Origin: Rotaria sordida
Taxonomy: Eukaryota; Rotifera; Eurotatoria; Philodinida; Philodinidae
NCBI GenBank assembly: GCA_905250125.1
Contig: CAJNOL010000262.1
Span: 115,416-179,415 of the forward strand
Length of the DNA stretch: 64,000 nucleotides
Reading direction: 5' to 3'
Shown: one piece after another, positions 48,101 to 57,859 of the stretch
How the letters are laid out: each line of letters opens with the position of its first letter
Position numbering within the stretch: the stretch's first letter is position 1
The notes under the pieces: generated by a model
What the model was told of the DNA's origin: nothing
What the model saw: only the letters and a program-made list of their open reading frames with translations
Databases searched by the model: none
Program-made: the position numbers and the translations under genes

Positions 48101-49520
48101 CACCTTCATTATCCACTGCGACTGTAAAAGGTTGTCCAGGATTTTTCGGTCGACTCTCTTCCGGATCTTTACTGGCTATGAACGTGCCCGTCGTACTTCC
48201 TTTGGGATAGCGTCTGACTTCATGAGCATTTGCGAGAGTAACGTAAAGAGCGCCTTCGTTGTCCATTGCTATGTTCTGACAACGAATATCATCAAAGAGT
48301 TCATTATTTTTATAATACACTTCTGTGTCTCTGCTTAGAGGCCATCCCAGGATACGTTTATTTCCGCTATCGCACAAGATTAAGAAATCTTTGTATAATA
48401 GCACATCAGTGATATAATATAAAAGATCCTTCCTTCGTCCGTGGCCCGCCACAATGACACCTTCATTTTTGTCTTTCATCCACTTCATCACACGATGATT
48501 TTTTTGATCTAACACGTAGATTGTGCCATCGCTATCTAATATGACCTTGCTAGGGTAATTCAGTTGGTTCAGTAAGTCACCTGCTCCATTTTCACCAGCT
48601 ACAACTATTTTCTTGCTACTACCTTCAGTATACATTATTACTTCATGTCGCCGTACGTCACTGACATAGAGAGCACCATCATCCATTGTCAATCCGAAGC
48701 AATCGATATTGTTGAGGATTGTTTGACCTTCAGTTGTGTGATGTTGAAGAGACCATCGTATTACACGGCGATTTCCGAAATCGCAAATAAGGATAGAATT
48801 GTTCTTTTTGTCTAACGCAAGACCCATGGGCTCATTTAATTGATCTAGTTGACTGCCATATCCTTCGTGACCCGCTACGATAATGCCTTCCTTAGCCTCT
48901 TTTATCCACTTCATTACGCGATGATTGCCAGTGTCTGACACATAGAGCGCACTATCATTATCCAATGCGATGTAGGAAGGTCTGTGGAGTCTCTTAAGTC
49001 CTTTTCCTACTCCATTTCCACCAGCTACGACTCTTTTCTCGGTACTTCCTCCAGTATACCTTATTACTTCATGTCGCTCTTCGTCACTGACATAGAGAGC
49101 ACCGTCATCATCCATTGCCAATCCGAAACAGCCGATATTGTTGAGGATTGTTTGACCTTCAGTTGTGTGATGCTGAAGAGACCATCGCATTACACGGTGA
49201 TTCTCGTAATCACAAATAAGGAGAGAATTGTTTTTTCTATTGAACAAAACATCGCTGGGGTAAGTCAACCGATCTAATTCCCTGGTGGCCAAAGTAACTG
49301 GAGGGACTACATGTTCATTGTTGTCGGTTGATGTTGAAATCACGATTCGGATTTTATTTCCATCAGCTACGTATGCTGTATTATCATATTTATCAATAGT
49401 AAGGCCACCAGTGATATGATTCAATTTCTCAAGAAGAGTGACACCAGTTGATGTCCATTTGGCATCCACAGGAATGTCTATAGTGGAAAAAATATTTTTG
49501 AGGAAAAGCCTTTTGTCCAA
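45180..49520 (-). CDS. Giant NHL-repeat beta-propeller protein
   Basis: A continuous 1446-codon frame with no introns. It consists of about ten ~135-residue modules, each built of several NHL-type blades. Recurring motifs are IIICDSGNRRVVRW, GLAMDDEGALYV, HEVRRYPKGSTTG and DTDNHRVMKWKKGAKEGI. It ends in a propeller close (GNLYVVDQKNYRVQKFDI). NHL propellers mediate protein or glycan binding. The family is greatly expanded in bdelloids, usually with an upstream signal/TM and Thr-rich exon. The first 14 codons probably lie in an intron: CCACTATAG at 49486-49478 is a good acceptor, and the exon would begin (x)AC ATT CCT in the same phase as the NHL exon at 61069. No matching 5' exon was found before the neighbour at 50200. 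The gene may therefore be 5'-truncated, or the ATG at 49520 may be used. Confidence 0.85.
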   Translation of the reverse strand: MDKRLFLKNIFSTIDIPVDAKWTSTGVTLLEKLNHITGGLTIDKYDNTAYVADGNKIRIVISTSTDNNEHVVPPVTLATRELDRLTYPSDVLFNRKNNSLLICDYENHRVMRWSLQHHTTEGQTILNNIGCFGLAMDDDGALYVSDEERHEVIRYTGGSTEKRVVAGGNGVGKGLKRLHRPSYIALDNDSALYVSDTGNHRVMKWIKEAKEGIIVAGHEGYGSQLDQLNEPMGLALDKKNNSILICDFGNRRVIRWSLQHHTTEGQTILNNIDCFGLTMDDGALYVSDVRRHEVIMYTEGSSKKIVVAGENGAGDLLNQLNYPSKVILDSDGTIYVLDQKNHRVMKWMKDKNEGVIVAGHGRRKDLLYYITDVLLYKDFLILCDSGNKRILGWPLSRDTEVYYKNNELFDDIRCQNIAMDNEGALYVTLANAHEVRRYPKGSTTGTFIASKDPEESRPKNPGQPFTVAVDNEGAVHILDTDNYRVVKWMNGVQEDIIVASHDEYNYQLNYFSKPSALMFDKKGNSLIICNLEYPSGVIRWPLQKGTKEGVEIISGIACTGLVMDNEGALYMTPQHEKRVLRYQPESKKETTVVYFPRSMQSSYFTVDDNGTVYGSDTNNNCVRVWMKDGTKNILFADQNTKLSLLNKLETPTDLLYDEKINAIIICDSGNRRVVRWSLEPNTTRVEELIDNIDCYGLAIDDEDALYVTVKERHEVRKYPKGNATGTIVAGGGWGGNGLHQLFGPSHMALDSDGALFVLDTYNRRIMKWKKGAKEGIIVANWSKIFMGQYLSENLNDLLYDKKTNSIIICDSGSQRVLRWSLEPNTTLFKGIISDVFCYGLAMDDESALYVTVQNANEVRKYPNGSTKRMTVAGGNRAGSDLHQFYRPTYIALDSEGTLFVSDTINNRVMQWKNEAKKGVAIVKQGRTYFGLHQLDRPTDLLYHEKTNAIIICDSGNRRVVRWPLERLTVRGEELIDNIDCYGLSMDDEDALYVTIPLQNEVRRYLKNNTTGTIVVGGNGAGNGLHQFNNPTYVALDSEGALFISDTDNDRVMQWKKGAKEGIIIAGHGGYGNYSHQLKGPAGIVLHKKNDSIFICDQGNQRVMRWSLKNGTTVGKSIINKVDCTGLTMDEHETLYVTHSWENEVRQYPKGYTQYIAFNCYLTAWNNKYFRCTPNIISVDSKGTIFLLDIYHNLAIMRMKGTDKFVKVAGHRKKRDQLNQLHMPTDVLFDKTTNSIVICDSGNHRVMRWSLESGTTEGTEILRLVDCAGMAIDNKGALYVSNVDSRDIRRYNKNSITGMVVAGGNDEGYGLHQLGYPTYVTIDSEGTIYVTDDMNHRVMKWVEGAKEGIVVAGGHGSGNGLTQLSYPAAVVVDQLGTVYVADSGNARIMRWPKGATEGSVIVGGNGEGGQLNQLYQPEGLSFDRHGNLYVVDQKNYRVQKFDIDSNK

Positions 49521-50199
49521 ATCCTTTTGAATTAGAATGTGACACTCGATATTACCATTGAATCTAACTAACGAAAAATTCTATTATTCGGACTTTGAAC
49601 TTTCTGTTCTAGTGTGCTTTCCGTTACCATAATTTTTTTATGTTGTAATGTCTTTAAAGTGTGGGGAAAAAGTCGAAGTCTATGAGAAGTTAGGTATCCG
49701 CTTGCTAACTCTGTATTCGCTTCGCTCTTTTTTGTATATTTTATTGATTACCGTTAGAACTGATGACGATTGCTGAGCTCATCAATGAATAGCGTAAGTT
49801 AATGAGTGATTAATTGAAATTTAACAATCTAATTAACTCATGTTAACGCGATCTGAAAAATAATTTAGTTATTAAAAGACAACCCTATAGTAACGGTCTG
49901 TGATGAGTGAGGGTACTGGACGAGTTCAAATTTTCTACTTTAGCTACATCAGTACTCTTTTCAGGTTGTATTTTACAAAAATATATTGCATAAAAAAGCG
50001 CCTGATAATTTCTTTTTTGACACATATTCATACTGTTATGAAAAATCTTAGGAAAACTTCAGTTAAGAAAATAGCTTCTAAACATGATGCCATAAACATC
50101 AATTGAAATTTGTTTACGAAATTGAAATTGGTCGGAAGATATCATTGAATTCTATTTCACACGCGCTCTCACACATCAAAAAGCTTATTTTTTTTTGGG
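49521..50199. other. Spacer between NHL and pentapeptide genes
   Basis: I searched it by eye for the missing Thr-rich 5' exon of the NHL gene and did not find it. The ORF at 49900-50106 has no motif. Confidence 0.4.
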
Positions 50200-52269
50200 T
50201 TACATACTTGGTCCGCCTTCGAACTCGGTTCCATAATCGATAAACAATTCGATGTCGTCACACCACACATGCTCTTCGAAAAGTTCATTTCTGTGAGCTC
50301 GAAAAAGAATCTTCACCATGATTTTATGCATGTCCCTTTGAAGTCTCATACGATGTTTGTTCATTGAATTCGATTCTAAGGAAGAAAACAACTAACTGCA
50401 CATTGTTCATTCATATGTGGAAATAAATTCTTACCCAGTGTGTGTTGGTTTAAAATAGTGTCATTTCGAGCAATACCAATCAGTTCAATCGATACACCAA
50501 CACTCATTCTTGCATGCAATAAAGCAAATGAAAATGGCCACAGATCTGGATCCCATATATTCGCCAATGAAACATTTTGTAATATAATAGCTTTACTCAT
50601 ATGCGGTGATAAGGCAATATAGCATTCATTTTTGTTTTGAGTAGACATCGCTACTTCTACCTTGCCAATAATCAATGTCCATGTGTTCCAAAGTGAGACA
50701 TTGCACTTCACATGTCCGTTAATGATCAAATTGGGATCTCTTTGACATTTAGAGGCATAATATGTGTTATGCATGGACAGAAACGTTCCAGATTGATTTT
50801 TGTTCATATCACTAATCATATAACCGTTGAAAAAATTCACATTTTGTAAATTGGTACCAGATATGTTCACATTGTCGGTAGATGTACCAGAATCAAACAT
50901 AATATCCTTAAAGTTGGCAAATGCGAAGTTAGAGCCGCGTAGTGATGTAGCTTGAAATGTGACTTGCATGCAGTGTGCTCGAAAGAAATTGGCTAAAGAT
51001 AATGTTGCTCCGATGAAATGGACGGATACTAGAAAACATTCAATGCATCCATATAAAACAAAAAGCAGGAAAAGTATGATGAGATTTACCCAAAGTAGCC
51101 AATGCAAACTGAGCTCTGTTGTTGATCGTTCCGTCAAATTTAACTTTGTAAAGTAGTGTTGATGAAAAATTCACATTGCTCATGATAGTGTTAGAGAACG
51201 TGACATTGCTTAGTGCAGCAAACGAAAAGTTTACATTTTCAAGATGTGCTGATGAAAAGTCAACTGATATTAGTTCACTAAATGAGAAATCGACTTGGAT
51301 CAATTTAGCTGAGTCAAATTTAATACTGTAAAGTTGACTGTTTATGAAACAGATATTTTCCAATCTACTGTTTTTAAACGTGGTATATTTTAGCTTGATG
51401 AAAGCAAAATCTACTTGACTTAATTTGGCCGATGTGAAGTTCGTACTTTTTATCGTCGTTACAGATGATTCTCGGTCAGTCACTGTCGGTTGCAAATGGT
51501 CTTTGAATTTGAACTGTGACGATGAAAAATTCACACGTTTAAGGTTTGCCAAAGAAAAGTCAACATCCTCAATTAAAATATCAGTAAATATGCAATTTTC
51601 TACAGTCGTGCCGATTAGTGATAATGTTCCTGCTCTTTTAGATGTCACCAATATCGTCTTATCAATATTCGTTAGGTTTGCCGTAGAAATATCCAACGCT
51701 TCACCATCAGTTCTAGAGCTCAGCAACATGCTCTCGTAGAGAAAACGAAGAATTTGTGAGTTGCGGGTCTCATCCAATTGGCGTAGAGCGTTCAATGTTT
51801 TAGCACGGGCAAGAGCTGCTGTCTTGGCATTATGTGTCAACGTATAATTATGATCTTTGAGCAGATCACCCATTTCCCTTATGTATGTAACCAAAACTTC
51901 GTCTCGATATCGTTCAATGTTAATTTTCATTTGGCTGTCACGATCTGCCTTATCCCTTTCTAGTTCATATTGAAGTCTCTGATGCGATTGATTTTGATCT
52001 TCAATTCGTTGTTGTCGGGCGATCGCTTGATCTTCAATTCGTTGTTGTCGGGCGATTACTTGATCTTCAATTCGTTGTACCCTAGCAATCTTTTGTTGTT
52101 GAATAGTGACGAAAACTGTGAAAATACCCAACACTAATGGTAATATCAATGAGGATATAAAAGTCACAACATCTTTCAATGTCAATCCAAAAATAGTTCT
52201 GCGCGTGTGTATTAGTCGTTCACTTTGTACCGCCTGATCACGCCGTTCCCTGACCACAGTATTAAGCAT
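50200..52269 (-). CDS. Membrane-anchored pentapeptide-repeat protein
   Basis: Three exons (52269-51090, 51028-50435, 50375-50200) with 61- and 59-nt introns give 649 aa. A basic N-terminus is followed by a TM helix at 34-55. A coiled coil at about 56-130 contains three copies of the RIEDQxIARQQ unit. A helical region includes ARAKTLNALRQLDETR. Pentapeptide repeats of the A(D/N)FxxxxL type follow from ~195 to ~480 (VNFSSS, VDFSFSEL, NVTFSN), forming a right-handed quadrilateral beta-helix. The C-terminal third is a non-repeat domain (NGHVKCNVSLWNTWTLIIGK). The repeats are rich in Ser and Phe. Function in animals is unknown. Similar anchored pentapeptide proteins are, to my knowledge, typical of bdelloids and may trace to bacterial genes. 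Confidence 0.82.
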
Positions 52270-52852
52270 CTCCTGAACTTTTTTGAACTGTAAAGTGATC
52301 TTCTTCTTGTCAACGATAAACCAGCAAATAACTGAAGACTATTATTACTAGTGACAGTGTAATCACTAGAAAAACTATATTTTTCTATACACTCGTTCCT
52401 CCTTTTCTGTGCAAAGTTAACACCTGTCATGAAAAAAAAATTGGAGCTTGAAAGTTAAATATGGATGAAGAGAAATGACATCCTGGAAATGCAATATTAT
52501 TTGAATAGCATTCACATGTGACAAGCAAATCAGTAAAGTCAAATATAACAGTGGAAATATTTTCAAGTAAAGTAAACTCATAATTTTAGACAGCATCAAC
52601 AAAAAGTTTGATATTAATTAAAAGTTCATCGAAGATAAAATTTCTCAATACTAAATAACCGGTGTTTTACGAACATTTTCAATATCAAACTTATCGAATA
52701 TTTAAAAACTTTTGCTATTATCTTATGAAAAAGATCTGGTCGGTACATGAAGTAGTTTGAACTCGATCTATTTCAAAATCATGGATCACACTAACTAATT
52801 TTGTTATTGAACATTTCATTAATATATCAATACTCAATATGAACTCCACTTG
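52270..52852. other. Intergenic, no supported gene
   Basis: AT-rich DNA upstream of the pentapeptide gene; presumed promoter region. Nothing else recognised. Confidence 0.4.
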
Positions 52853-52955
52853 AGGGTGTGGGTGTGTGGGTGTCGGTGTTGGGTGTGGGTTGGAATTGCG
52901 TGTGGATGTGGATGTGTCTCAATCTAAGTGTTCTCTTCACCCACATCCACACCCA
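52853..52955. repeat. Telomere-like hairpin tract
   Basis: GAGGGTGTGGGTGTGTGGG through GTGGATGTGGATGTGT faces CACCCACATCCACACCCAC. It abuts the left end of dispersed repeat copy 2. Confidence 0.78.
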
Positions 52956-53430
52956 CAACAGCTGGCGATCTGCGGTTTTCACCAATTGAAAGAGGAGGAG
53001 TCCAGACGTCTTTTTATTCGATAATGTATAAGACGAAATCATTTTAAAACTAATCATTTCGAAGAACATGCAAAAGAACTCATGAAAATGACCTATCAAC
53101 TAGATGAAATTTTGATTTTGACCTTTGATTTACATAGAGGGACTTGAGTTCTATAGCTCGATATACAACACAAATTGTTGTCTTATTACATTCTAACGTT
53201 GAGCAAATGGAATCATGTACTTACATGCGCAAATAATAGGGAGTTTTGCTGATTTTTTACTACGTTTTCGTACTTTTTATCATAGTAGCTTGAGATTTCG
53301 ATGAAAATCTAGGAAAAAGTGAGAAAGCGCATTGCATCTTGAACTTTAGATCAGAAATTCCTCTATCTAAATCAAAGATCAAAATCAAAATTTCATCTGG
53401 CTGGCAGATCATTTTCATGGGTTCATTTAC
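52956..53430 (+). repeat. Dispersed repeat, copy 2 (foldback)
   Basis: The first 385 bp match copy 1 at 44286. The last ~75 bp (53355-53430) are the inverted complement of 53076-53150 (TGATTTACATAGAGG against CCTCTATCTAAATCA). The full element is therefore a foldback, of which copy 1 kept only one side. Confidence 0.8.
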
Positions 53431-53465
53431 ATGTTTTTCGAATATGATTAGTTTAAAAAGGATTT

Positions 53466-54050
53466 TGCCTTATTCCCTAGACTGAAAGTATAGGGTCTAG
53501 AAACGGAAATTCGCCTGTGTCTGTCTGTCTGTCTGTCTGTCTGTAACACGTATGGTTACCATATGGTAACTATGTGATCGTTAAAATAAAAATAAATATA
53601 TATTTCGAATGGCGCGCAAAGCCAATAAAATAAGATTTTCTTTCTATTTCCAAGACTGAAAGGCTAGCGTCTAGAAACCGAAATTCACCTGTGTCTGTCT
53701 GTCTGTCTGTCTGTCGGTAACGCAGTCAAAATGGCCATTTTTTTGGCACACGTGACCATTTTTATGGCATAAACGACTACTTTTTTGGCACAAGTGACCA
53801 TTTTCGTGCCACAAATGGCCATTTTTTTGGCACAAGTGACCATTTTTTTGGCACAAACGGCCATTTTTTTACTAAAATTAACTAGGTAACTATGGTACAA
53901 ATGAGCATGTAACTATGGCACAAACGGTCATTTTTTTGGTAGAAACGACCACATAACTATGGCACAAGTGACCATATAGCAATCATGGTACAAACAACTA
54001 TTCCGGTAACTATGGTACAAATGACCATCTAAAGACTGATGTAAATGAAC
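53466..54050. repeat. CTGT microsatellite duplication and ~30-bp minisatellite
   Basis: A ~70-bp unit (AGACTGAAAG...GTCTAGAAAC, then (CTGT)n) occurs at 53478-53550 and again at 53653-53720. From 53725 to about 54020 a degenerate ~30-bp tandem repeat follows (TTTTTTTGGCACAAGTGACC), later blending into ACTATGGCACAA units. ORFs through it encode only repeated Cys-Gln-Lys-type peptides. Confidence 0.8.
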
Positions 54051-54339
54051 CCATAATAATCATGGGTAAAATGTCAATGGAATAACTATAATTTGGGTAG
54101 TGATGTAAAACGGCTTACTTACACAAGCATTTAATTAGTGAGAGTCAGACCAAATGAGCAGTATGGATTTAAAGAAATCGTTTAAATTATTCATTATTGT
54201 AAGATTGATTGTGCAATGTTGTATCAATGAATATCTAATTTATTAATAGTTTAGAATTAATGCGTGAATTTAAGCATAAAATATTGATTAATAAAACTCA
54301 AATTTTATGAATAATATAATTCATATTTTTGTACGTACA

Positions 54340-54412
54340 AATAGCGCCAATATAATTATAAAAAAATCGTATTGTTGTCTAATCTTATTAGGCGCTATTT
54401 ATATTCATAAAA
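54340..54412. repeat. Short hairpin with GGCGCTATT arms
   Basis: AATAGCGCCAAT and ATTAGGCGCTATT form an inverted pair about 55 bp apart. It may be the ends of a very short MITE. Confidence 0.4.
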
Positions 54413-54642
54413 GCAAAAAAAAAATAAAATAAAAACGATAAAAAAAAATTAAATTTGTAAATGCATCATCTTTACTTAGAGTGAGAATTCTCCAAATTAA
54501 GTTTTCTGGTCGCCTAAGGTATACTGGTCATATTATCAATGTTGCGTATTACTTTTTTAGTGTAGCTTTTTATGCTATTCCTTCCGTACATGTATTCTAT
54601 CAGTCTAGGGCTAAGTGAATCGCTTGACGATGAACGTTACTT

Positions 54643-54717
54643 GTACATTATCGAAGAAAAAGATATCCTGACTTCTCCTCTTTCAATTGGTGAAAATCAC
54701 AGGTCACTAGCCTTGGT
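54643..54717 (-). repeat. Dispersed repeat, partial copy 3 (inverted)
   Basis: On the minus strand GACCTGTGATTTTCACCAAT, GAAAGAGGAGAAGTC and CTTCGATAATGTA match the start of copies 1 and 2, with more divergence. Only about 75 bp are recognisable. Confidence 0.55.
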
Positions 54718-55237
54718 GTTATCGAGTTATTGCGCCTACACTCGCTCCTCTTTCGTTCTGGCGTGGACATTAGTCGTGACTTTCTTTTATGGTATATGTT
54801 CAGCAAATCCAGTATTTGCAATTGTACCATAGAAAACTGAAAGGATTCGATCCAAATACAATTTCAATGACATGGTCGATGAACACAACGAATCTAAAAC
54901 AATACTTTCGTTGTTATTATTTACCGTTTATTTTGGTATTCTCGCAAAATCTAGAAAAAAAAGATCTGAAAAATTCCTGAAACAACATCCACCACTTTTC
55001 AACGAGAGCACAGAACAAGTCAGAAATAAGACAGCAAGAATTCGGAACGAAATGTGATCCTTTCTTTAGGACTACCAGAAGTCAGAGGCCTTCGAGATAT
55101 TCGACTCGATCGATCAGCAGTTCACATGATCATGCCTTGGCTCATCCTCTTCTCAATTAAGTCGAATTAATGTTTAAAGAAAGTGTGAATGAAATATTTG
55201 ATTATTCGACCAAAGATCTTCTCTCAACTACTTTTAG
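54718..55237. other. No supported gene
   Basis: Overlapping plus-strand ORFs (54789, 54872) include a helical stretch (RSEKFLKQHPPLFNESTEQV) that may belong to the relic at 55238. I could not place it in a gene model. Confidence 0.3.
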
Positions 55238-55470
55238 AGCAATCGGTCAATTGAACAACATGAAAAAGAAGACATTGTCGTTCAAATACAGCTGCTCGAG
55301 GCCAAAGTGGCTGGTCACAAGATCAATGTTAAGAAGGCAACTGGCATTGAGTAACAAATTGATACTTTGTATACTCGATTCGACGATGACAAGATCAATG
55401 GAGCCGAGTATCTCAAAGGCTTCTGAATGCTGGTGGCCATCCTTAAATAGTTGCCTTCTATTCTGAACGT
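55238..55470 (+). pseudogene. Relic coding exon with stops, family unknown
   Basis: After a CTACTTTTAG acceptor a frame reads SNRSIEQHEKEDIVVQIQLL, continues as a helical segment (EAKVAGHKINVKKATGIE), and hits TAA at 55352-55354. The same frame then continues (QIDTLYTRFDDDKINGAEYL) to a TGA. A one-base shift gives LNAGGHP-stop. Coding character is good, but it carries one nonsense and one frameshift. I do not recognise the family. Confidence 0.35.
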
Positions 55471-55702
55471 TTCCTTTGTTTATATGCATGCGTGCGACAT
55501 GATGGTTACTATCTTCCAATAAAAACGAATAGCACAGTATTTCAAGACTCTCAATCAACCGCTTTTTGCACACTACTGACATGGATCTGCGTAAGTTATG
55601 ATGGAAATTAGCATTAGATAAAAAAGAAGGTAAATTTCAACCACAGAGATTTTATTTGAAAAAGTTCCACGCATATATGATAATTATAAAGAAGGAGAGA
55701 TT

Positions 55703-56387
55703 TTATTTTTTCGAATTAACAGCAGAAACAATGCTTGCAATTATGCTAGGGATGACAAAGATTAGTAAACAGCAAATACAACAGCAGATGTATTTGCATT
55801 TATTCGAACTACTCGACTTGACTACAACAGGTTGTGTATAAGTATTAGACTGCGTAGAAGTTTTATATGGCGTATACGTAACTGGTTGTGCAGAAGTAAT
55901 AGACCGCGAGGAAGTAACAGCAGAAGCTGAAGAACTGAATCTCGAGGTTAGCCTTTGAAGGGGACCAATATAACAGTATTGTATCCATTGCATTTTGTAT
56001 GCCATAATCGTGTTAACTTGTCTTCTTTGTCTGGCAATGACGATCGATTCAGCCACCAATAATTGATTTTGTACTTGATTGATTTCGTCGAACTGATTAT
56101 TAGAATCTCCACTAAGCCCATCATTTTGAAAGAAGACCTTGTTGTTGAGCACCTCGGGACTGAATACAGTACAGAGAACAACGAGACCTTTCTGCTCGTC
56201 GACAGATAACCTATTCCAATTTTTATAGTCTGTGAAACGTTGAACAATCAGCATCGTTATCACAATCAATTGCCGTACATACGCAATGCAAATAATACAT
56301 GAGTCGAGCGACGTCGTTTTCCGGTACATCTACCCGTACACCAAACGGTTTGAATTCGACTGTATTACTTCGTACAAGAGCAGACAT
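55703..56387 (-). CDS. Tail-anchored Cys-cluster protein, unknown function
   Basis: Proposed exons are 56387-56279 and 56229-55703 with a 49-nt intron, giving 211 aa. The donor is GTACGG, not strongly conserved; an in-frame ATG at 56417 is an alternative start. The N-terminus (SNTVEFKPFGVRVDVPENDV) and YKNWNRLSVDEQKGLVVLCT look globular. A helical segment and a Ser/Thr-rich linker follow (SSASAVTSSRSITSAQPV). The extreme C-terminus is a hydrophobic anchor preceded by a Cys cluster (KCKYICCCICCLLIFVI) and ends NSKK. The Cys cluster next to a membrane helix suggests palmitoylation. The KK near the end could be an ER-retrieval signal, but the position is not canonical. I do not recognise the family. 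Confidence 0.6.
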
Positions 56388-56699
56388 AGTTTTTGAGCGC
56401 ACCGACGTTATGAGCAACTATTCTTTTATACCACCTTTTAACCGTGATTCATGATTTTTTTCGCCAGTCATAGTTCTCGGAAATTCACACGGCAGTTGGT
56501 AAACAAAAAACGACAAAAATCATTCAGCTGTCTTTTCGCGGAATTTGTATTTTTTTTCTTCACTGAAAGTTTTATACATTTCTGCATCTCTAAACTTGAG
56601 CATTATTTGAGCATATGCTTCGATGTCCATAAAGCAAGTAGGATCAAAACTGCGTGGACATTCTGAGAATACATCCTAATCCACGATGTTATACATTGC

Positions 56700-56870
56700 G
56701 AAATCAATTCCACTCCCGGAATCAGTCCCATCCGATTCCGGAATTCCGGAATCATCGAACTAACTCGGCTTATTCGACAACGATCGAGTTCACTCAATTT
56801 CCGAAATTGCATGTGATTTCGCAATTCTGTTCGCTTCCGGAATTGCATCCGATTCCGGAATTACTTCTCA
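56700..56870. repeat. ATTCCGGAAT palindromic minisatellite
   Basis: Repeated ATTCCGGAAT / TTCCGGAATTGCATCCGATT units with short spacers. The core is a perfect palindrome. It borders the telomere-like tract at 56870. Confidence 0.7.
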
Positions 56871-57066
56871 TCCTGGGTGTAGGTGTGGGTGGTGTGAGTG
56901 TGGGTGGGTGTGGATGAGTGTGTGTAGATGGGTGTGGGTGGGTCGGTGTTAGGGTGTGGGTGGGTCGGTGTTAGGGTGTGGGTGTGGGTGTGGGTACGGA
57001 TGGGATGTGCGTGTGGGTGTGGGTGTGGACGCGGACGGGATGCGCGTGTGGGTGTGGGCGCGGATG
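56870..57066 (+). repeat. One-sided telomere-like G-strand tract
   Basis: About 195 bp of GGTGTGGGTG-type repeat with higher-order units (GGGTCGGTGTTAGGGTGTGG twice; GGATGGGATGTGCGTGTGGG and variants). Unlike the other tracts it lacks a facing C-strand arm. It directly abuts the composite satellite block at 57070. Confidence 0.8.
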
Positions 57067-57124
57067 GGATCCCAGGTCAATCATGCTCGGTCGTACACGG
57101 CCGTATACCAACTAATTACGGCGG

Positions 57125-57620
57125 ATAACGGCAGCTGTTTTCGTTAGCCATATACTGCAATCGTAAACGATGCTTTACGGCGAATTATGGCTATCGTAAA
57201 CGATGACTGTAAAGGTCGCCGTTAACGACTAGCGTATCAATACGTCGACCGTATACGCTGTCCGGAAAACATCGTAAGGCATCGTATACGTCAGTTGTTT
57301 GCGGTAGCCGTTTACAACAATCGTAAACGATGGTTTACGTCATATTATGGCCATTGTAAACGAGGACCGTAAAATATCGCCGTTAACGACCAGCGTAGCA
57401 ATACAGCAATTGTATACGCTAATCAGATAAAATATCCTAAGGTATCGTATACGTGAACCGTTTGCAGTAGCCGTTTACAGCGATTCTAAACGATGCTTTA
57501 CGATGAATTACAGTCATTGTTTACAATGAACGTAAAAGTCGCTGTTAACGACCAGCGTAGCAATACGACGACTGTATACGCTCATCGAATAATATCGCAA
57601 GATATCGCATGCGTCAGCTG
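57125..57620. repeat. 163-bp satellite, three copies
   Basis: Three tandem units start near 57128, 57289 and 57452, with a partial fourth after 57612. Shared landmarks are GTAGCCGTTTACA, CGTTAACGACCAGCGTA and TGTATACGCT. Units are much richer in CpG than the rest of the window and full of short inverted pairs (CGTAAACGATG / TTTACG). Confidence 0.8.
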
Positions 57621-57778
57621 TAAATGTCTTAAGAAATAATCATCGTTTTCTATCATACTTCGTCGTAAACGGTCGTTAACGTTAATCACTTGCTCTTATC
57701 GAATATAAGCAACATGTGCTCGTGGCAACTTATACATGCCATTAGGTAACAATAGTTATACTTCAACAAAGTCGAGAA

Positions 57779-57855
57779 GGGTGTAGGTGTGGATCTCCTC
57801 TTCATCTGCAGCGACACTCACACCCACCCTCACACATCCGTCCCACACCCATCCT
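57779..57855. repeat. Telomere-like hairpin repeat
   Basis: GGGTGTAGGTGTGGATCTCC faces CACTCACACCCACCCTCACA. The spacer CTCCTCTTCATCT is nearly the same as in the hairpin at 63390. Confidence 0.7.
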
Positions 57856-57859
57856 CGAT

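Noticed and set aside
45207-49277. Several plus-strand ORFs of 70-97 codons opposite the NHL gene
   Set aside because: Antisense shadows of a repetitive coding exon; they recur with the module period.
53671-53900. Two overlapping minus-strand ORFs with repeated Cys-Gln-Lys-Asn-Gly-His peptides
   Set aside because: They only translate the ~30-bp minisatellite in two frames and have no start context or flanking gene.
53725-54020. Regular ~30-bp repeats as a possible CRISPR array
   Set aside because: Repeats are degenerate, spacers are not unique, and the genome is eukaryotic.
54572-54832. 86-codon plus ORF with hydrophobic C-terminus
   Set aside because: Overlaps the inverted fragment of the dispersed repeat, so likely repeat-derived.
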